A DNA stretch of 64,000 nt from Asterella californica (Eukaryota; Streptophyta; Marchantiopsida; Marchantiales; Aytoniaceae). The notes under the pieces are model-generated. The model was given only the letters and a program-made list of their open reading frames with translations, ran no database searches and was not told the origin of the DNA. Of this stretch, positions 18,862-29,464 are shown piece after piece; the first letter of the stretch is position 1; each line of letters opens with the position of its first letter. The position numbers and the translations under genes are program-made. Location: contig JAYKYS010000037.1 of the NCBI GenBank assembly GCA_036924285.1, positions 62,001-126,000 of the forward strand, read 5' to 3'.

Positions 18862-21387
18862 ATGTCCTCTGCCTCTGATAATGACGAGGATGCATTCCTC
18901 GCAGCAATGGCGAAGAATACCGCATCAACAGTCGCACCAAAGCAATCTGCGAAATCGAAAGGCAAATCTGCGAAAGGCGCAGCAGCAGGAGGAACAAGTG
19001 CAGGAACAGGAGCAAACACTAGTAAGTCTGCTGCCACCAAAGGACGTGGCAAGGCAACAACAGCAGCAGCGAAGGAGGATGCATCAGCAGATGTATCAGA
19101 CGAAGATCTTACAGCCACATCCACTTCTTCTGCATCCAAGTCCAAGCAGCCACAACTAACACAATACGAGTCATGGAAAGCGAAGCAACAGAAGTCATCG
19201 AAGAAGTCGAATACTGGTGGAGATGAGAGCGATGAGGAGGAAGAAGATACGAAGAAGCCGCAACATCAACAGCCTGCCTCTCGTGCACCACGTGAAGCAA
19301 AGCCCGCTCGTGTACCGATCAAAGTCGAGCGTGCAAAAGCAACGAGACAAGCAGATATTGATAGTGGAGTAGCAAGTGCATTGAGAGAGTTGGCAATGAA
19401 GAAGAAACAAGCGAAGAAGATGAAGAAGTTGAAAGCGAAAGCTGTGAGGAAGGAGGGAGATGAGGATGATGATGATGATGACGAAGATGAAGAGGACGAT
19501 GCAGATGACGCAACAAGTGATAATGACTCCTCCGCACCAGCTGCATCTGCCTCTTCCGCCCAATGTAAGCTTCCTCGCTCCTCCGCCTCATCTGATGCAG
19601 ACGACCACGACGATGAACAGTCCGAATCCGCTACCTCCTCTGCACAACAGCCTGAATCAGACGAGCATCTCACCCTTGAAGATCGTGTCGCCTCTTATCG
19701 TGAGACGCATACTATTCACCTACATTCACTCGATGAATCTATTATCACATCACAAGATCTTGACTCCGATCAACTCCTCTTCCCTGCTCTCACATTCGAT
19801 TCGCTGGTTAGTGAGTTCGGCTTGGATCAAGCACTCGTCACTGCAGCTACAGGTTCTTATGCTACACCAACTCCCATCCAAGCTCAATGTTGGCCAATGT
19901 TACTCAGCGGCAAAGATGTGATCGGAGTAGCATCAACAGGAAGTGGAAAATCGATTGCATTTCTTTTACCTGCAGTGTTTTATATCATGCAAGTTCGAGC
20001 GAGAGAAGCGAAGAAGGCTGCGAAGGAGGCAGCAGTTGGTGTCATTCCTGCTGCGACCCCTGCAACCACAGAACTGACACCGCGCGTGCTGATCCTTGCG
20101 CCAACAAGAGAGTTGGCGATTCAGATTCATACTGTTGCGAAAGAGATTACGACCAAACTCTCGCCGAATGCTTCTGCGTCTTCCTCATCCTCCTCCTCTA
20201 CAGCTGCCTCTTCTTCCTCTCCTCTCGCCTCACCCATCACCACCTACGTTATCTTCGGTGGAACCTCACTTGACGCCCAACTCTCCTCGCTCCGTTCACT
20301 CCCCTCCCTCGATCTTCTCGTCTCAACACCAGGTCGCTGTGTGAAGCATTTGAAAGAAAATAGTATCTTATTGAAGAAAGTAGGATACTTCGTATTAGAT
20401 GAAGCAGATCGTATGTTAGATTGTGGTTTTGAGGATGACTTGCAAGTGATTAATGAACAGATTCCGAAAAACAGGCAGAGTGCATTATTCTCAGCAACAT
20501 GGGAAGAGAGTGCACAGAAGACGGCTGATACTTTCCTCAAGAGAGGTGCTGAGAAGACTGTGAAAGTTGTGATTGGAAGTGAGGATCTTCAAGCAGCGAA
20601 GAGTGTGACACAGATTGTGGAAGTGGTTGATAGGAGACAGGGAAAGAGAGAGAAACGTTTACTTGAATTATTACAGCAGTATCATTCCACCCGTACAAAT
20701 CGTGTTCTCATCTTCGTACTCTACAAGAAAGAAGCTGGTTTACTCGCAGATCATCTCAAGAGACATGGATGGAAAGCAAATGCGATATCAGGAGACTTAG
20801 CACAATCACAACGTGTCGAAGCATTGGAGAAATTTAGATCAGGTGAAGTTCCGATCTTGGTAGCGACGGATGTTGCTGCGAGAGGATTGGATGTAAAAAA
20901 CGTAACGCATGTCATTAATTTCTCCCTCGGTTTATCCGTCGAACAATATATCCATCGTGTCGGTCGTTGTGGTCGTGCTGGTACAACAGGTGTTGCTCAT
21001 ACATTCGTTGTCGATTATGATGCACCTCATACACCAGCTTTAGTGAAAGTGTTGAGAGATGGTGGATATCAGATTAGTGATGAACTACTGGAGATGAGTG
21101 AACGTGCAGAGAGACAAGCAGCGAAGCATACCTCGGATCCGCATTCTGAACTGAAAGGTGATGCGTATTTCGTTTCTTTAAAGGCAGGACAACTTACGAA
21201 GAATGTGAATCTTGCAAAGAAGTTACAGAAGGAACAAGAAGATGCAGAGATTCAGAGGAAGATATTTGGAGATGATGCAGAGGATGAACTTGTACAAGGA
21301 CCGGCAGGAAAGAAACATCATGCAGCAGGAGCAGGAGGGAAGAAACATCATGGCGGACCGAAAAAGGGTGGAGGCAAGCGACACTAA
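18862..21387 (+). CDS. DEAD-box ATP-dependent RNA helicase
   Basis: 841 residues from ATG 18862. The long N-terminal extension is charged (Lys- and Asp/Glu-rich runs). The helicase core is complete: Q motif TPIQAQCWP, motif I STGSGKS (about 357), Ia PTRELAIQI, Ib STPGR, II DEAD (513-516), III SAT, V ATDVAARGLDV and VI HRVGRCGRAG (698 onward). The C-terminal tail is basic and His/Gly-rich. The core is nearest in feel to the DBP2/DBP3/DDX5 group, suggesting ribosome biogenesis or RNP remodelling, but I cannot assign the orthologue. All catalytic motifs are intact. Confidence 0.9.
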   Translation: MSSASDNDEDAFLAAMAKNTASTVAPKQSAKSKGKSAKGAAAGGTSAGTGANTSKSAATKGRGKATTAAAKEDASADVSDEDLTATSTSSASKSKQPQLTQYESWKAKQQKSSKKSNTGGDESDEEEEDTKKPQHQQPASRAPREAKPARVPIKVERAKATRQADIDSGVASALRELAMKKKQAKKMKKLKAKAVRKEGDEDDDDDDEDEEDDADDATSDNDSSAPAASASSAQCKLPRSSASSDADDHDDEQSESATSSAQQPESDEHLTLEDRVASYRETHTIHLHSLDESIITSQDLDSDQLLFPALTFDSLVSEFGLDQALVTAATGSYATPTPIQAQCWPMLLSGKDVIGVASTGSGKSIAFLLPAVFYIMQVRAREAKKAAKEAAVGVIPAATPATTELTPRVLILAPTRELAIQIHTVAKEITTKLSPNASASSSSSSSTAASSSSPLASPITTYVIFGGTSLDAQLSSLRSLPSLDLLVSTPGRCVKHLKENSILLKKVGYFVLDEADRMLDCGFEDDLQVINEQIPKNRQSALFSATWEESAQKTADTFLKRGAEKTVKVVIGSEDLQAAKSVTQIVEVVDRRQGKREKRLLELLQQYHSTRTNRVLIFVLYKKEAGLLADHLKRHGWKANAISGDLAQSQRVEALEKFRSGEVPILVATDVAARGLDVKNVTHVINFSLGLSVEQYIHRVGRCGRAGTTGVAHTFVVDYDAPHTPALVKVLRDGGYQISDELLEMSERAERQAAKHTSDPHSELKGDAYFVSLKAGQLTKNVNLAKKLQKEQEDAEIQRKIFGDDAEDELVQGPAGKKHHAAGAGGKKHHGGPKKGGGKRH

Positions 21388-21719
21388 AATTAATTTGCTG
21401 CAGCTGCGTTATTTTTGCAATTGCAAGCGCGAGCCTTGCCGTCGCTCGTGTCATAAAACTGTTACAGAATTATCGTTTCCAGCAACGTCAAGCGTAGTGC
21501 TCAAGTTAATACTTTTCACATACACAGAAGTCGTCGTGTGGCCTTTGTTGCGCCGTTCGCATCAGGCGGAGGTGTGATTTGACCAAAACAGGCGTTTGCG
21601 GTACTGAGATGGCATCGTGCACATCGTTTTGTGCTATTGCGACCTTGACGTTGTCGGCGCACCAAATCTGTTCCAGGTAAATTTTTGATCGACAGTGTGG
21701 TCGAGAAGGCTGAGACAAG
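21388..21719. other. Intergenic between helicase and array B
   Basis: No gene seen. The two genes converge here, so both 3' untranslated regions lie in these 332 bp. Confidence 0.5.
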
Positions 21720-21945
21720 TCATGTCTGTGCGATCAAATAGTATCGTTTTGATGTGCTCAACATTAGATTCCATTCAGGCGTGGACAAAAATGCAAAGAT
21801 TGTATGTACACCATCATTGAAGAGTGAATTGAGATTCATCATGATTGTTGTCGGTCCTGGGTTGAGTTCGATGCCGACGAGACGAGGTGTTGGTGTTGCA
21901 GCAGCCTTCTTTGTGCGATATTGACCAAGTGCAACGTGTCTGGTT
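21720..21945 (-). pseudogene. Array B minus, fifth module truncated after the F-box
   Basis: In a frame shifted from the main array gene: LGQYRTKKAAATPTP, RLVGIELNPGP (21852-21884), then MMNLNSLFNDGVHTIFAFLSTPEWN...YYLIAQT and a stop at 21720. Other modules read IAQTSEPCRR here, so the sequence was cut immediately after the F-box. The frame changes near 21945, between NQTR and ALGQYR, so translation of the main gene would not reach this motif. Confidence 0.7.
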
Positions 21946-24900
21946 TCGGTCGTAAATGAATCGTTGCTGAGTTGCATTGACAAGCAACTTGGATGTCGAA
22001 GGCTCATTCAGATGTGATGTCATCTCAAAATATTCGAGTGAGGGTAGCATATCCGCTGAGGAGAGATTATCTTGTAATTCGATCTGTGTAATGCCGAAGA
22101 TGCTCGGCCCACGAAGTATGAGTCGATGAAGTGAGTGAAATTGTAGGAGATGACTCAGACTCTCAGTGATACCTGAGATTCGCAGTGTAAGTGATTCCAC
22201 TCGGTCAGCTGCGCGTGGTAGTAGTGCATCAAGTATGCGATAGGAGGAAGGTGCCTTGTTTGCTTCATAGCAGCATTCGAGTGAGAGTGAAGAGAGATGC
22301 TTCATCCCATCGAAAAGTTGCTTCCAGCTCTCGGATGTGAATTGAATATGTTCGTAGTTGATTCCGAGGTGAATCAATCGAGGACACTGCTCGATCAGAA
22401 TCTGTGCAAGTTGTGATTCTGACACTGACTCAGGTGCATGAAGAAATTCGATCGATGTGAGATGCGTGAAGAGATGAAATTGTCGCAGGTGTGATTCACG
22501 CACGATTTGTAGTTTCAGATGAGAGAGGACAGGAAAGATATTTGACATCTTTGTGAGGAAGTTAGGTGAAATCGTGTGATGCATCAAGACACAGTCGAGG
22601 GGAATGCAATCGAATCGCTGAAGTTGAGAGAAGCCCGGTGCTTGTTGGTATTCGTTAACTGCTTGGCAAATATGGATAAAGGAAATGGCTGGTAGTTTCA
22701 AATACTCGAGTTGAGGAATTTGAGATAGATCGCTCGTCAACGATGGATTCAATGACCTGACCATATACACACCCGCACCGAGTCGAATATCGAGATGACG
22801 AAGATGACGAAATGAACGCAAGGAACTCAGTGAGCATGCAGGAGAGAGATCAATAAGAGTAAGGGAAGTAAGCCCTGGTAAGATTGAGATGGTGGAGAGG
22901 AAAGATGCTGCTTTCTCTGAGCCGAGATGGGTGCAGTGGACTTCGAGTTGACGACGATTCAAGACGATTCCGGCTGTGGGTGATGAAGTTCTCGGCGACA
23001 CCAATGAGGGAGAATCCATGACGCGACATGCGTATGATGTCAGTGAGGGCAGCTCACGCAGTGTCATGAAGAAATCATCGATCGACTGATATGAGAGTTC
23101 ATTCATCTCCTTTAGGGACAGTTGCTCAACTCTTGCCACAGCGACAATGAGTGAGGTGACATAATCACGAAGGTAAGCTGTGGGCCGGAGAAGACGTACT
23201 TGAGCAGCATTTAAGATGAGTGATTCAGTGCGACATCGTCGTTTGAATGATGTCGTCATTGTCGTGTTCCAATGACAACACACAGAAGATCGAGATTGGG
23301 CCAATAGCTCGTTTAGAGTGAAGTAAGAGAAGATGGTGAGAAGACCATCTGTGAAAAGTGTTTGTGCTGGCGATATCAGGGAGAAAGGTGTTATCGGACC
23401 AGGATTGAGTTCGATGCCAACAAGAGGTTCTGCTGGTGGTACAACAGGCAGGACAGTCGAGGGATTCGGTCTGAATGTTCTCTGTCTGAATGTTTTCACC
23501 TCCTCCGATGCTCCAATGCGATATGCATTCCTCATATTCCAAATGAATGTATGCTTCATACCAGGTTCGCTCAGTGTCAGCTGATCGAGTTGAGGTAGCA
23601 CCTTGAAATCATCAATCAAATCTTTAACTAATTGAAGTGAATTCTCCTTGACCTTGTTCGTCACTTCTTCTAGGATCATCAACTTCTCAAGATGAAGTCG
23701 ACGAAGTTGATTCGCACCAGTTGTAAGAAATGATTGAAATGATTGTAAATGCAGACGTGTTCGAAGCAAGTGAAGGGACTGCAAACGTGCGAGAAGCGAC
23801 CGAACAGAGATGAGTGCAAGAAGTGGATCACCGATAAATGTAGGTGACATTGGTGGATCTATTGTGAGTGAAGTCAGAAGTGGCAGTGATGAATCGAGTG
23901 CTGACCAATGCGATTCAGTCATCGAACATCCAACAAGTGATAGTGATGTCAATGATTTCATCTGTTGAATCAGCGAATAATCTTCCTTCGGTGATTTCAC
24001 TTCCATATGTTCTAATCCAGGAAATGTGTGTGGAATGACGAGATCTAAAGAGTTGATGGGACCACGTGAGAGGGGGACGAAAGATGTTGTGCTCTTCATT
24101 TGTGGTAATCTCACTTGACTCCATTCTCGACGTTGAACAAGATTCAGAAAAGCACTCGACTCAATATCATAGTGCAATGAAGTGAGATGAGTGAACTCAT
24201 GTGTAAGAAGTAACAATTGTGCTCTCGTCAACTCAGAGTATCCATTCCATACAACAACTGCAGCATCTCTAATCCAACCTAGGCGAAGCGAACGAAGATG
24301 TGAACACAACAACAGTGGTTTCAAGTCAAATAGATAGAAACGATCAGTTGAGATATTCAATTCGATTAGTTGTGGTGCGATTGTTGAGAGTTGTTCCAAC
24401 AGTGCAGGTATTCCTGATCCTGGTTGTGGTGTGGTTCGTTGATACGTTTCATACAGATCGAGTTTTGTAAGGTGAGGCATCAGTGGAAGTTGAAGGAGAG
24501 GAAATGGTAGATCATCTGTCGTCACCATCATCTGATCATACAATCCAAATGCAATTGTTTCAAGTTGAGGAATGAGTGACTGAATCAACAACTGAATGGT
24601 ACAACCATCATCGTCGAGATGAAAGTAGGATGTGGAATCAAGAGGATGTGAGATGAGATGAGTGACGTGACGATGGAGTGAAGAGGAACAGACGGATTGG
24701 AGAAGTGCGTGGGAGGATGAAAATGAGGCAGATGATGATGGTGCCGATGGTGTATAATTTCGATCAATATTCTCAGGAGGTGTAAACGATGCAACCTGAA
24801 TATGTCGACAAGGCTCATTGATTTGTGCGATTGAATAGTAATGCTTCGATGTGAGAATGATACTATTCCATTCTGAAGTATCGAGAAATGAGAAAACGAT

Positions 24901-27900
24901 GTGTACACCATCAGTAAAGAGCGAGTTCAAAAAGTTGAGTCGAGGTCCAGGATTTAGTGCGATACCAACAAGAGGGGCTGCCGGGGGGACTACCACACTC
25001 GAGATGACAATTTGCTTTCGGTAATCGTCCAGACCAATTCTTCTTTTCATATCCCACACTTTCTCCAAACAATCAAGTTGATGCAATGGTCCTTCAATAT
25101 GAAGTAAACGTAGGGAAGGTATGATTGTCGGTGCGTTGAAATGTGAGATCAGCCAAGTAGCGGTGAGAATCATTTGTTCCTTCATTGGCATGGATGGTGT
25201 TGTTGTTGTTGTTGTTCTTGGTAGCTCCGTAATGATGATGGATGATAGATGAAGTGAATGACAGTGAGTGAGTGATTGACACAAATTCATGAACATATCG
25301 AAAGGAATAACCTCTCCTTTCAATAACTCGAGTGATTCAATTCGTTCAGCTAGATGATCATCAAGCATCCATCCACGACATAGACAATCCTGATCGAACA
25401 TTGTGGAGATACCGAGAAGACCTGGTGATGGTAAGAATGCAAGGGAATGAAGTGTGGGTAATGAAGAGAAGAGACGTGACCAATCCGAACTTGATTCTAA
25501 TTGCCATCCAGCAAGATGGAGATGAGTGAGCGAGCGACAGGCACAGAGTGATGTCAGAATGAATTCATCCGTGCAGACACGATCTTCTGTATTCGGATCA
25601 TATGGTCTCTTTAGAATGGCCAGTGTATCGAGATGAGTAAACCTCGATAGGGCAAGAAGATCAGTAGCTGACAATTCCAATGGTTTCAGTACTCGTATAT
25701 TCGGCATCGCAGAATGTATGCGAGGGATATTCTGGTCAAAGTTGAAGTTAATGAAAGTCATTTGAGGTAAATAAACGAGTGACCATTCTTCTGGGTATGT
25801 CTGCATACATTCATACAGTGTCGTCTCATCACAATAATATGTCATCTCTGGGACATGTTTGAATTCACGTGTCAGAAGCAGTAATTGTTGAATCGTGTCT
25901 GGTAGTTGTCTCTCCGATCGTTCAAAAATACAATGACGTGGTTCGTACAATCCGAGACATCGCAGCGAAGTGAATCCACTCAAAGCTGTGAGATCAGTCA
26001 GATTGATATCACTCAGACTAGTGACGTGGAGTGAGAGATGAGTTAGATTTGGCACTAGTATATGAAGTTGTGATATCAACACCGAGATGAGAGGTACGGT
26101 GTTGTGAGTTACAAAAGCAAGGGAGAGGGTGCGCAATCGTGGATGTAAGAGGATTGATGCAGTTGTTGTATTGGTCTTATCAAGTGGCTTTGGGGCATCC
26201 TTCGCTCCCTCTTGACGTAATCTCACTTGCAGTTCTTCAAGTGAAGGAAACACCTGTAGAATCGTCTGAAACTGCGACATTGTAACAGGATGAAATCCCT
26301 TCGTATAATCTGTCATTGAATAATGATCACTCGTGAAGAGGAATTGATCTTCTGCGATAATTTTAGTAATATGACGACGGAGTGATGAAGAGAGGAGTGT
26401 AGACCAGGCGGAAGAAGACATCACCTTCGTAAGATGAATCGATCGTATTGGTTCAGTTCGACATGCGATATCGTACATTCGTTTGGATGTAAGTGCGCTC
26501 GAACGCCAATCACGATGAGAAAGAAATGAAGAGATGATGTGGACACCATCAGTGAAGAATGAGTTCAAGTTGAGTTGAGGACCAGGGTTAAGTTCGATCC
26601 CAACAAGTCTTGGTTGTGGAGGAATTATACTTGGTGTTACTACTTTTGCCTTTGCTCCTTTTCCTTTATCACGCTGGATGATTAATCGATCTGCCTGAGA
26701 TAATTTCTCCCATGCATTTTGCCATCTCATTGGTATTGGTGGTATGATGATACCAGATCGTAATGGTACTATCGGTGAAGAACGATTCCATGTTGTCTTC
26801 AATACATCTTTTGTAATAGCAATATGATCTAAATGATAGATTGTAATAACATTTAGTTGTGGCATAACATCAAGATATTGGAAATCATTCTGTATGAGAA
26901 TAAATGATTTTAATTGTTTTGAACGACCAAATGATATTTGATGTAAGATCAGACGACGTAAACATGGTGTCAGTGAGGGTTGATCAATAAGTTGCTGATA
27001 AGTGACACGATTCATATCACCTCGCATTTCTAATGATACAAGACGATCAAGCACATTCCTTGCTTGTATCAATGCATTCAACACATCTCGTGTTCCTCTT
27101 GATTGAGAATGTGTAAATGAGAATGAAGTTAGATCAGGTGATGCAGTGAAGACTTGTGTGATTTGATCAGAATTTAGAGGAATATATCCAATGTTGAGAT
27201 GTGTCAATGCATGAAGTTGTATTAATGATGACATAAATGTCATGATACATCTCTCCTCCCATCCTTCCTCCCAACTATGTTCACCTGTAAAACATCGTAC
27301 AGAGAGTGATTTTAGATCTGTTGCAGCTTTTGCTAATACAGAAATTTCATTATCCCAAATCAGTGATTGTACAATCTTTGTAAGATGAGGGAATGAATGT
27401 ATTAATCGTTCAAGTTGTCCTTTTAGACCTTCTTGTGGATACTTATAGTGTATGTCACCTCCTGCTGAGATCGAGTGCATCTGTGATAGATTTACCTTAC
27501 TCCAATCATGATGTGCTAAGAGACATCGCCAGAGTGAAGAATATTCGGACAATGAGACCGCATAACGTAAGGATGTCAGATGATGTGAGAACTTTTCTGT
27601 CAATAATAATAATTGAACCATCGCTTCTTCATCTACCTTACTATCTTTATCCAATGTGTGATATTCTTCGCTCATCTCGAGATGACTCAAAGATGTGAAT
27701 CCGAGTAAAGGTGTAAGATCCATATGTGCGAGTGTACCACAATAGATACGAAGTGATTCGAGTGTTGATACGACACCTACTTCAACCATGTGTGTAAATA
27801 GTCTTGTGACAGCAGGATAACTATTACTCATGATTGTGAGGTGGCGTAATTTCGACATCGATGTTGATGCTGCTACTGCTGCTGCTGCTGCTGTTGTCGT

Positions 27901-28458
27901 TGTTGTGAATTTCTTACCGCTTGTCGTGACAATGAGTTTCTCTCTTTCCTGCTGTGGTATTCCTTCCTCATCGATCAACTCAATTGCTATCGACTCCAAC
28001 GTTGGTGTTTGTTGTAGAAGTCGAATTAATTGTGTTGTTGTTGCAACATAGAAGAGTGGACGATGTGCATGTGGACGACATTCGACAGTATCACAATCAC
28101 CGTCGTCGTCCTTGTCGTCGAACTCTGATTCGATGCTGCGACAGTGATGTGCGAGTGATGAGGAACTAAGTGATTGCATGATCTCAAGTGAACGTGCATG
28201 TATGGCTGTAGTAATCGAAGTGATTGACGGAGAAGAGGAAGAGGAGGAGGATGATGAATTATTGTATTCACTCCATTTTGGTCGCAATATAATACCTCTC
28301 CTTCCATGTCCACTTACAGTAGTAGCAGCAGCAGCAGCAGCAGCTGCCTCATACCATCTGCGACATGATTGTGCTGCATGAAGCCAATCACAATGTCGTT
28401 GTGTGAGAAATGTATTAATATGCGCAATACCGTCGTTGTACAATTGTTGCATCATCAT
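21814..28458 (-). CDS. Four-module F-box/LRR polyprotein with 2A-like junctions (array B minus)
   Basis: 2,214 residues from ATG 28458 (MMMQQLYNDGIAHINTFL); the GTG at 28548 would only add translated microsatellite. Four modules, each F-box-like helix pair plus LRRs plus an LPQL..F.WN end, are separated by RLVGIELNPGP (residues 617-627), PLVGIALNPGP (1162-1172) and PLVGIELNPGP (1678-1688). Module 4 belongs to the DGLLTIFSYF subfamily seen in array B plus. If the motifs cause ribosome skipping, four proteins are released, each except the last with a C-terminal tag ending NPG. Each would probably act as an SCF substrate adaptor (inferred). The last 50 residues are out of frame after about 21945. 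Module 1 lies in the inverted repeat and is duplicated at 45017. Confidence 0.82.
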   Translation of the reverse strand: MMMQQLYNDGIAHINTFLTQRHCDWLHAAQSCRRWYEAAAAAAAATTVSGHGRRGIILRPKWSEYNNSSSSSSSSSPSITSITTAIHARSLEIMQSLSSSSLAHHCRSIESEFDDKDDDGDCDTVECRPHAHRPLFYVATTTQLIRLLQQTPTLESIAIELIDEEGIPQQEREKLIVTTSGKKFTTTTTAAAAAVAASTSMSKLRHLTIMSNSYPAVTRLFTHMVEVGVVSTLESLRIYCGTLAHMDLTPLLGFTSLSHLEMSEEYHTLDKDSKVDEEAMVQLLLLTEKFSHHLTSLRYAVSLSEYSSLWRCLLAHHDWSKVNLSQMHSISAGGDIHYKYPQEGLKGQLERLIHSFPHLTKIVQSLIWDNEISVLAKAATDLKSLSVRCFTGEHSWEEGWEERCIMTFMSSLIQLHALTHLNIGYIPLNSDQITQVFTASPDLTSFSFTHSQSRGTRDVLNALIQARNVLDRLVSLEMRGDMNRVTYQQLIDQPSLTPCLRRLILHQISFGRSKQLKSFILIQNDFQYLDVMPQLNVITIYHLDHIAITKDVLKTTWNRSSPIVPLRSGIIIPPIPMRWQNAWEKLSQADRLIIQRDKGKGAKAKVVTPSIIPPQPRLVGIELNPGPQLNLNSFFTDGVHIISSFLSHRDWRSSALTSKRMYDIACRTEPIRSIHLTKVMSSSAWSTLLSSSLRRHITKIIAEDQFLFTSDHYSMTDYTKGFHPVTMSQFQTILQVFPSLEELQVRLRQEGAKDAPKPLDKTNTTTASILLHPRLRTLSLAFVTHNTVPLISVLISQLHILVPNLTHLSLHVTSLSDINLTDLTALSGFTSLRCLGLYEPRHCIFERSERQLPDTIQQLLLLTREFKHVPEMTYYCDETTLYECMQTYPEEWSLVYLPQMTFINFNFDQNIPRIHSAMPNIRVLKPLELSATDLLALSRFTHLDTLAILKRPYDPNTEDRVCTDEFILTSLCACRSLTHLHLAGWQLESSSDWSRLFSSLPTLHSLAFLPSPGLLGISTMFDQDCLCRGWMLDDHLAERIESLELLKGEVIPFDMFMNLCQSLTHCHSLHLSSIIITELPRTTTTTTPSMPMKEQMILTATWLISHFNAPTIIPSLRLLHIEGPLHQLDCLEKVWDMKRRIGLDDYRKQIVISSVVVPPAAPLVGIALNPGPRLNFLNSLFTDGVHIVFSFLDTSEWNSIILTSKHYYSIAQINEPCRHIQVASFTPPENIDRNYTPSAPSSSASFSSSHALLQSVCSSSLHRHVTHLISHPLDSTSYFHLDDDGCTIQLLIQSLIPQLETIAFGLYDQMMVTTDDLPFPLLQLPLMPHLTKLDLYETYQRTTPQPGSGIPALLEQLSTIAPQLIELNISTDRFYLFDLKPLLLCSHLRSLRLGWIRDAAVVVWNGYSELTRAQLLLLTHEFTHLTSLHYDIESSAFLNLVQRREWSQVRLPQMKSTTSFVPLSRGPINSLDLVIPHTFPGLEHMEVKSPKEDYSLIQQMKSLTSLSLVGCSMTESHWSALDSSLPLLTSLTIDPPMSPTFIGDPLLALISVRSLLARLQSLHLLRTRLHLQSFQSFLTTGANQLRRLHLEKLMILEEVTNKVKENSLQLVKDLIDDFKVLPQLDQLTLSEPGMKHTFIWNMRNAYRIGASEEVKTFRQRTFRPNPSTVLPVVPPAEPLVGIELNPGPITPFSLISPAQTLFTDGLLTIFSYFTLNELLAQSRSSVCCHWNTTMTTSFKRRCRTESLILNAAQVRLLRPTAYLRDYVTSLIVAVARVEQLSLKEMNELSYQSIDDFFMTLRELPSLTSYACRVMDSPSLVSPRTSSPTAGIVLNRRQLEVHCTHLGSEKAASFLSTISILPGLTSLTLIDLSPACSLSSLRSFRHLRHLDIRLGAGVYMVRSLNPSLTSDLSQIPQLEYLKLPAISFIHICQAVNEYQQAPGFSQLQRFDCIPLDCVLMHHTISPNFLTKMSNIFPVLSHLKLQIVRESHLRQFHLFTHLTSIEFLHAPESVSESQLAQILIEQCPRLIHLGINYEHIQFTSESWKQLFDGMKHLSSLSLECCYEANKAPSSYRILDALLPRAADRVESLTLRISGITESLSHLLQFHSLHRLILRGPSIFGITQIELQDNLSSADMLPSLEYFEMTSHLNEPSTSKLLVNATQQRFIYDRNQTRCTWSISHKEGCCNTNTSSRRHRTQPRTDNNHDESQFTLQ
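21852..21884 (-). other. 2A-like motif RLVGIELNPGP (out of frame with main gene)
   Basis: Intact motif in the shifted frame, followed by TTIMMNLNSLF. Confidence 0.75.
23395..23427 (-). other. 2A-like motif PLVGIELNPGP (modules 3/4)
   Basis: Intact motif within the 21814-28458 gene. Confidence 0.85.
24943..24975 (-). other. 2A-like motif, variant GIALNPGP (modules 2/3)
   Basis: Glu replaced by Ala (codon GCA). Glu is invariant in the canonical 2A consensus, so skipping may fail here and leave modules 2 and 3 joined. Confidence 0.8.
26578..26610 (-). other. 2A-like motif RLVGIELNPGP (modules 1/2)
   Basis: Intact motif. The inverted-repeat arm loses identity about 20 bases upstream of it. Confidence 0.85.
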
Positions 28459-29433
28459 ATATAAATCGTGTCGAGATGAGAGATGGGATGGATGGATGGA
28501 TGGATGGATAGGTGGATGGATGGATGGATTGATCGGGGAGTGCAACACACTTGCGCTGTTATTGTTGTAGAAAGTTCAGCACACACACACACACACACAC
28601 CTCTCTGTTCTGACAGTGTTCATCCTCTGCTTTCTCGTCTTTGCCTCATTCTTCCTTATCTGCACCACGCAATCCCCCTCTGCATAAATTAATCCCCTAG
28701 AGGACGTTACCAGACTCACCAACTCCATCTTCGTCTTCTCACCTTCTCATCGTCTTTGCCTTCTTTCCTTATTAGTGACAAAAGAATTAATACAGCACTG
28801 TCTGCCGCAGCAGTCCATCTTCATCCATCTTCATCCTTCCAACTTTTGATACAAAGAGCTCGTCGACTGTCGACAGTCGCCTCTTCTTGCCAATATCTAC
28901 TACACTCATGCAAGCAGCTCATGTGAACACATTCTCCTCCCTCTTTAATGATGGTGTACATCAGATATTATCCTTCTTATCGACTAAAGAATGGAATCGC
29001 ATGTTAACAGCAGCTCAGCGATATTACATATTAGCACAGACGAGTGAACCGTGCAGACATATTTCACTTCATCCATACATACTACCATCCGAAGTTGAAT
29101 CAAATGACGAACGTACGACCTCACAAGAACAAAACGAAGTCAAAGTCCTCGCTGCATCGATTGCAAAAATGAATTGTCTGATTGCATCACCTTTACGTTG
29201 TCATATTAGTTCACTTGTACATGTCGAAAATAATGATGCTAAGAAGATTCTGCACCGTATGACCATGAGAACCTTCTTTGATTGTCTTCATCGACTACCA
29301 CATCTAACTGCGATGGAAGTACGATTACATGATGAAACACTGATTGTGTCAAATATGAAATCATCATTGAATCAAGACGAAGACACAATATTTTCTTCGG
29401 TGACAGACAGAAAGAAAGAAGAAGAAGAAGAAG

Positions 29434-29464
<31 letters not shown>

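Noticed and set aside
28459..28548. Protein start at 28548 (and mirror 44927) including an ATCC-repeat-encoded peptide
   Set aside because: The codon is GTG. The first ATG is 28458 / 45017, directly before the F-box as in other modules.
28580..28600. CA repeat and ATCC repeats as a CRISPR or origin
   Set aside because: Simple microsatellites without spacers in a eukaryotic genome.
28887..28907. Start at 28887 (mirror 44588)
   Set aside because: The codon is TTG; ATG 28908 / 44567 fits better.
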